NCBI GenBank assembly: GCA_020284085.1
Contig: JACEVL010006418.1
Location: 197,501 to 261,500, forward strand
Direction: 5' to 3'
DNA: 64,000 nt
Origin: Aporrectodea caliginosa
Lineage: Eukaryota; Annelida; Clitellata; Crassiclitellata; Lumbricidae
Shown piece by piece: positions 59,160 through 64,000 of this stretch; position 1 is the first letter of the stretch; each line of letters starts with the position of its first letter. The translations under genes and the position numbers were made by a program. The notes beneath the pieces were generated by a model. That model saw only the letters and a list, made by a program, of their open reading frames with translations. It did no database searches and was not told where the DNA came from.

Positions 59160-59541
59160 ACATGATATGAATATGGATCTGGCAGTGCATGCATGTGATA
59201 TGAATGCACATTTGAATATGAATCTGGCAGTGCATGCATGTGATGCCATGAATGCGCATTTGATGCATGCGTGATATGAATCACCAACCTGTAACTTATT
59301 TTTATGCATGTGATATGAATGCAACATGTCCTCTATGAATCTGGCGGTGCACATGTGATGTGAATGCACATTTGAATATGAATCTGGCAGTGCATGCATG
59401 TGATCACGGGTGAATGCACATTTGAATATGAATCTGGCAGTGCATGGATGTGATGTGGTGATTGCCATGCATGTGCGCATGCTGTTGATACATCAATGCG
59501 TGATTTTATGAACGATCACCAACCTGTAACTTATTTTTATG
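59160..59541. repeat. ~48-bp minisatellite GAATATGAATCTGGCAGTGC
   Basis: Five or six diverged copies of a unit containing GAATATGAATCTGGCAGTGCATGCATGTGAT and GAATGCACATTT. A longer segment ATCACCAACCTGTAACTTATTTTTATG recurs at about 59279 and 59515, so the array also has a coarse period near 236 bp. His/Cys-rich minus frames are translations of it. Confidence 0.88.
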
Positions 59542-59954
59542 TCATCATTCATCTGGATTTGGCCTTGATGCTTTTACGCCCAACCGCGTCTCTCCTTTAT
59601 GTCCTCTCATAAACACCAGCAGTCGGCCGCGAAGGCGGTTCACATCTGATGTCCTATGAATTCTTTATCTTTAACGCTGAGGTCTCTATGGCGTAGGCTG
59701 TAAGTCACGGGTAAAGCCACTAGCAGCTGTAACTTACCCACATCTGGCCAGTCTCTTCGAGTTCATTGAACGATAACCACAAACCTCACAACAGGACACC
59801 AACGCACAGACCTCGTTTGGAGTCATTCTGGGATGTGTATATCGCAGGCAACGAATGCCACATGAGAATGCAACTGTGGTATTTGATTGCTACTAAGGAG
59901 ATTTCCTATCGACCGATCTGGTTCGTTGCACACAGCTTCTTCCTTCACACCACC

Positions 59955-60210
59955 ACCACCTCCAGCTTATTTCCCTACACTCCTCCTCTTCCTCCTCCTT
60001 CTCCTGCTCCTCCTTCTTCTCTTCCTTCTCCTTCTTCTCCTCCTCTTTCTCCTCCTCCCTCTTCTCCTCTCTTCCTCCTCTTCTGCTCCTCCTCCTCCTC
60101 CTCCTCCTCTTCCTCCTCCTCCTCCTCCTCCTTCCTCCTTGCTTCTTCTTCTCCTCCTACTCCTCCTCCACCTCCTCCTCCACCACCTCCTCCTTCTCCT
60201 CCTCCTTCTG
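59955..60210. repeat. Polypyrimidine CCTCCT/CTTCTC tract
   Basis: About 250 bp of pyrimidine-only sequence with rare breaks. Poly-Pro/Ser, poly-Leu and minus poly-Glu/Gly frames arise from it. Confidence 0.93.
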
Positions 60211-60389
60211 TCAAAGATGATTGCTTGCTCGGCGTCGTTCGTGGACGTATTATTTCATGTTTTGTGGAAACAGAATCGATTCATTATTTCATAGATTCCT
60301 TTCTTCTGATTTACGACCCAGTGGCACGAGGTCACGAGGTCACGATGTGCGTCTTCTTCCTAGACATCACCATCGATGTTCAGTTCAGT

Positions 60390-61270
60390 AAGTGAAGTCC
60401 TCCTCCTCCTCCTCTCCATTCCCATCAACAATACCCTGAGGTTTAAGAGGGTTTGTTTCAAATAGTTGCAAATGCTTCTTACAGTTTGTTTGTAACTTCT
60501 GCGTGTCAGGCCAATCGTTTTTTAAATCCCAGAACTTGTCGGCCAATCTCTTTTTTAAATCCTACAAAATGTGTTGTCCAATCTGTTTCAAATGGGAGAT
60601 TCTACCCTTCTGAAGAGTGAGATTAACGTGTGGGGTTGGTTGAAGCGACCTCTGACAGAAGACTATTTAGATAATTGGCATTCTTTATCTAGATCAATCA
60701 GAGCTTGCTTGCAATAAGTTCTTGTACAGTGTTTGGTTTATCTCTGCATTTAGCACATGTAGGCCATTACGTGCTTCATAGCAAAAAAACGTCTTATCTC
60801 TGGCTTATCCACCTTTTCAGAAACCTCTCATTTCCATTTCAATCTTAGGTTTAAGCTGTGATGCTGCTCAGTCTCCTTCTGATAATATTTTTTTCTCAGA
60901 GACTGCCATTTCTAATCCGTTGCAGGATCAGGATCCGTGTTTCTCCGGATAATCCTAACCCTGTCTACATTTGCGATGAGATAAAACTAGTCTTAAGCAT
61001 AGCAACAGTCATGCTACATGTCATGATCCTGATTGTAAATCTGTGATTACCTAGCGATAATCCTTACCTTAATTCTCCGTCTGAGCCTTATACCTTGATG
61101 CCAACAGTTTGACATCAACGAGACATGTAACGGATGAAGTGAAACAGGCAGACGACACGAAACCTCAGAGGACCTCCTTGAAAGAGAACTGATGACTTTC
61201 AGCTGAATAATTTAGAGATGTTTACTCACTCACCATCTTGTGGCTTAGACGAGCGTCATTTCACACTACA
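60390..61270. other. Unique sequence, no gene recognised
   Basis: Two adjacent similar segments (GCCAATC..TTTTTTAAATCC near 60510 and 60542) mark a small tandem duplication. No gene is seen. Confidence 0.5.
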
Positions 61271-61274
61271 CACA

Positions 61275-61481
<207 letters not shown>

Positions 61482-61933
61482 GACTACTTCAGTGACATTC
61501 TCCACTTTTATCTGGCTTATTGATCCTGGCTGGATATAGAAATGACTGTATACTTCGTTCTAAAATGCCTGAAGACGACAGACTTTCGTAACTACTTAGT
61601 AGAGCAATGTGTGTTTCGAGAGCTGAGCAAATAAGATATCCAACTATGGATCGTCTGATTATGTGATGGTTCCCTGCAGAAAACAAGCAGCAGGTCCTGA
61701 GTCTAAGATCGGATTCTATGTTTAATGCATAGGAACCTGGAAGATGTTCGCTACGCAGCAAAGACACACATCAAGCACATCAGCTGCGAATCATTAGTTA
61801 AAAGCGCTGGGTTTTTTTTGCTTCTGGATTTGCTCAACGGTTTTTTTAATCCATTTCTTTCTGGACTCAGTTGCTATTCTGTACCGGCGAAGACCTGAGA
61901 CGCAGTCATCGAGCGGGAAGCGCTACAGGGAAG

Positions 61934-61944
61934 ATGGAGAGCTT

Positions 61945-61975
<31 letters not shown>

Positions 61976-62065
61976 GTGCTGGCTGCCGGTGGTTGGTTTT
62001 TAGTTTGCTTTATTAGCTTTATTAGAAGAAAAAAGAAGAAGAAGCGGTCGAAGAGACAAAGCTGA
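61934..62065 (+). CDS. Speculative 43-residue membrane micro-ORF
   Basis: ATG at 61934 sits in a good context (AAGATGG: A at -3, G at +4). The frame encodes a short acidic start (MES), about 10 Leu from a CTG repeat, a further hydrophobic stretch AVLAAGGWFLVCFISFI, and a strongly basic end (RRKKKKKRSKRQ), then TGA. That layout would be a single-pass signal anchor with a positive cytosolic tail. CAGGTGAGA at 62109-62117 downstream is a strong splice-donor match, so the stretch could be a first exon. Against it, CTG runs are abundant here and nothing else supports expression. Weak candidate only. Confidence 0.18.
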
Positions 62066-62302
62066 GGAGATTGTGGCTCCACTGTGTATCATCGTCCTCG
62101 CCATAAGCCAGGTGAGAACATCTGCAGGGGATGACGACCGACCAGCTTTGGGTCGGTTAATTATTCTGCGCTATATAGCATAATTATCTGACTGATTAGC
62201 TGCATGGGCCTTTCAAAGATGAAATCCCGCGTCTCGACGGTTTGCAGGTAGCTGCTGTTACGTGAGCGCACTGCTGGCGAATGGAATGCCTGTTGTTGGT
62301 GG

Positions 62303-62309
62303 AGAGAGA

Positions 62310-62389
<80 letters not shown>

Positions 62390-62392
62390 GGA
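62303..62392. repeat. (GA)n microsatellite
   Basis: About 85 bp of GA with a GGAGAGAGAGGGAGAGG end. Confidence 0.95.
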
Positions 62393-62540
62393 GAGGCCGG
62401 CCATTGTCAGATCGACTCTTTTCAAGTGGCTAATGGGAATCCTGTTCTACATCGGTGTCGCCGTCGTCGTCCACGTCTTCTTCTTTCTTATCGATCTCGC
62501 TGCTGTGTCTGTCGGCAACGCTGACGCCCATTCAATACCG

Positions 62541-62710
62541 ACGAGAAGAGGAGGAGGAGGACGAGGAGGAGGATAAGGAGGAGGAGGAGGAGGAGGAGGA
62601 AGACGAGGGAGGAGGAGGGAGGAGGAAGACGAGGGAGGAGGAGGGAGGAGGAAGAGGGAAACAGGAGACTCAAAAAGAAGAAAAAGTAGAAGAGGAAGAA
62701 GATTAGAAAT

Positions 62711-62741
<31 letters not shown>

Positions 62742-62892
62742 TAGAACAAGAAGAGGAGGGGAGGAAGAGGAGGAGAAGGAGGAGGAAGAGGAGGAGGAGG
62801 AGAAAGAAGAAGAAAGAAGCAGACGAAGAAGAAGAAGAGGAGGAGAGGAGAGAGGAAGAGAGGAAGAGGAAGAGAGGAAGAAGAAGAAAGCA

Positions 62893-62937
<45 letters not shown>

Positions 62938-62945
62938 GAGGACGA
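62541..62945. repeat. Polypurine (GGA/GAA)n tract ending in (GAT)n
   Basis: About 400 bp almost purely purine on the plus strand, including a repeated GACGAGGGAGGAGGAGGGAG block (62602 and 62627). It passes into GATGATGAT at 62893-62935. Strong candidate for triplex formation. Confidence 0.93.
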
Positions 62946-63043
62946 ATAGAAGAATAGAACGAAGAGAAGGAAATAAATGAGTCCTGGAGAACTGTGAACA
63001 ATTAATCAGTTTCAGGCGTCTGTTTAATTCTTAGATCGAGCCA

Positions 63044-63268
63044 ATAGCAGCAGCAGCAGCAGCAGCAGATGGAGAGGTGGAATACTCGGAGGGATCGTTG
63101 ATCAGATGGATTAATTAGTCCAGCTGCTGCTGCTGCTGCTGCTGCTAGCTGCTGGTGGTGGTGGTGGTGGTGGTGGTGGTGGTGGTGGTGGTGGTGGTGG
63201 TGGTGGTGGTGGTGGTGGTGGTGGTGGTGGTGCTGCTGCTGCTGCTGCTGCTGTCTTCTTCTGCTGCT
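63044..63268. repeat. (CAG)n, (CTG)n, (GGT)n compound trinucleotide array
   Basis: CAG run at 63045-63068. CTG run at 63123-63147. About 26 GGT triplets from 63151 to 63232. CTG again to about 63250. The GGT block is bracketed by CTG on both sides. Confidence 0.95.
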
Positions 63269-63689
63269 GTAATTTCCACTGTGACCTGTTAGTTGAGGAT
63301 TTGCAGACGATGGACAGAGAGGTTAAGGCTTCGTTCGACGTGTAACGTAATGTAACAGATGTCTGTGTTTTACCTGCAGGCAGAGTCACGTGTCATTTAC
63401 GGTGGTTTGAGTCGATAGAACGATGTTTAGCATCCACAATATGCCGCTATAATTATTGTAACAGATTTAGAAGTTACTACAGCTATGTGCTGTCAGTATA
63501 CCACCCAGCTGATCAATTAAGATTAGGTAAACAGACACTGACAGTAACATCCAGTGTTTCAATTGAGATTAGGTAAAAACGGTTCTTTCAGTAGTAACCA
63601 TAAACCATCCTGTGAAACTATGATCCCGCAACTCAACTGAACTTGCGCGGCCCCGTATCTGAAAAAAATTCAACCCGCTCCAAACCTTA

Positions 63690-64000
63690 TTAAATACTAG
63701 CAATTTTTACCCGGCGTTCGCCCGGGTTTTCCCCAGGCGTAATTTTTAACGGCTGCAAATAAAGGCTACTTACTTACTATATTTGCTGATGGGCTTCAAA
63801 TATTTAAAAAAAATGTCCATATATCTGAATGGAAACGATATTTAGAGGTGAACATAGTTGCTTTGCCCGTGTACTGCACGGGTTATCTCTACCTTATAAT
63901 TATAGGCAATATTATTATTTTGTTCCCCGTTCTTTACGGTTTATCTCTACCTGAAATAGGCGTATTATTTTGTTCCCCGTACTACACGGGTTATTTCTAA
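63690..64000. mobile_element. Repeat with CCCGGCG..CGCCCGGG hairpin and tandem CGGGTTATCTCTACC
   Basis: AATACTAGCAATTTTTACCCGGCGTTCGCCCGGGTT (63693-63728) contains the CCCGG..CCGGG palindrome seen at an end of several invertebrate retroelement families. Downstream, a unit of about 60-70 bp containing TTTGTTCCCCGT.CT.CACGGGTTATCTCTACC appears at about 63866, 63919 and 63973 and runs off the right edge. Element type is not determinable from what is shown. Confidence 0.55.

Noticed and set aside
59766..60395. 209-residue Ser/Pro-rich protein
   Set aside because: The core is a polypyrimidine tract, and all three plus phases are open across it.
62447..63001. 184-residue Leu/Pro/His-rich protein
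   Set aside because: Minus-strand reading of a polypurine and GAT tract.

Overview
The window is noncoding, repeat-rich eukaryotic DNA, almost certainly from an animal. Supporting signs are tRNA-derived SINE pieces with A and B boxes, a non-LTR retrotransposon 3' end, a decayed Tc1/mariner element, hAT-like and piggyBac-like non-autonomous elements with target-site duplications, a short TTAGGG tract, and very dense di-, tri- and tetranucleotide repeats. Recurrent SINE/LINE-tail motifs of the form GGCGCTATATAAAT are common in aquatic invertebrates and lower vertebrates, so a marine invertebrate is my best guess. The species and phylum cannot be fixed from the sequence. I see no bacterial-type genes, operons, CRISPR or phage. 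I recognise no host protein-coding gene, rRNA or intact tRNA. Nearly all long open frames are translated microsatellites.

Layout. 1-6150: one 13-bp satellite array that runs off the left edge. 6335-6603: a 15-bp minisatellite with a 60-bp higher-order period. 6700-12960: simple repeats, with an intact hAT-like element (7385-7963) between perfect 8-bp duplications. 13060-14034: a piggyBac-like element with TTAA ends and G/C-run hairpins. 14450-23500: purine/pyrimidine, TG, GA and GGAC tracts, dispersed SINE tails, an 83-91 bp near-perfect palindrome (20198-20284) and a 71-bp TTAA palindrome (22460-22530). 23538-24485: a second hAT-like element. 24500-44450: mostly unique AT-rich DNA with short repeats, including two inverted homologous blocks near 37.6 and 39.1 kb. 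44480-45276: 3' end of a LINE on the minus strand. 45300-53700: mostly featureless. 53725-54400: GC-rich tandem repeats with a TTAGGG tract. 55615-56568: decayed Tc1/mariner element. 57515-57870: two adjacent SINE fragments. 59150-64000: minisatellites, long pyrimidine and purine tracts, and a CCCGGG-hairpin repeat at the right edge.

The parts do not form a functional gene system. What they show is a landscape built by tandem amplification and by short non-autonomous transposons that depend on transposases and reverse transcriptases encoded elsewhere. The best new observations are the four TIR-bounded elements, the long 13-bp satellite, the large palindrome, and small dispersed repeat families that recur inside the window.
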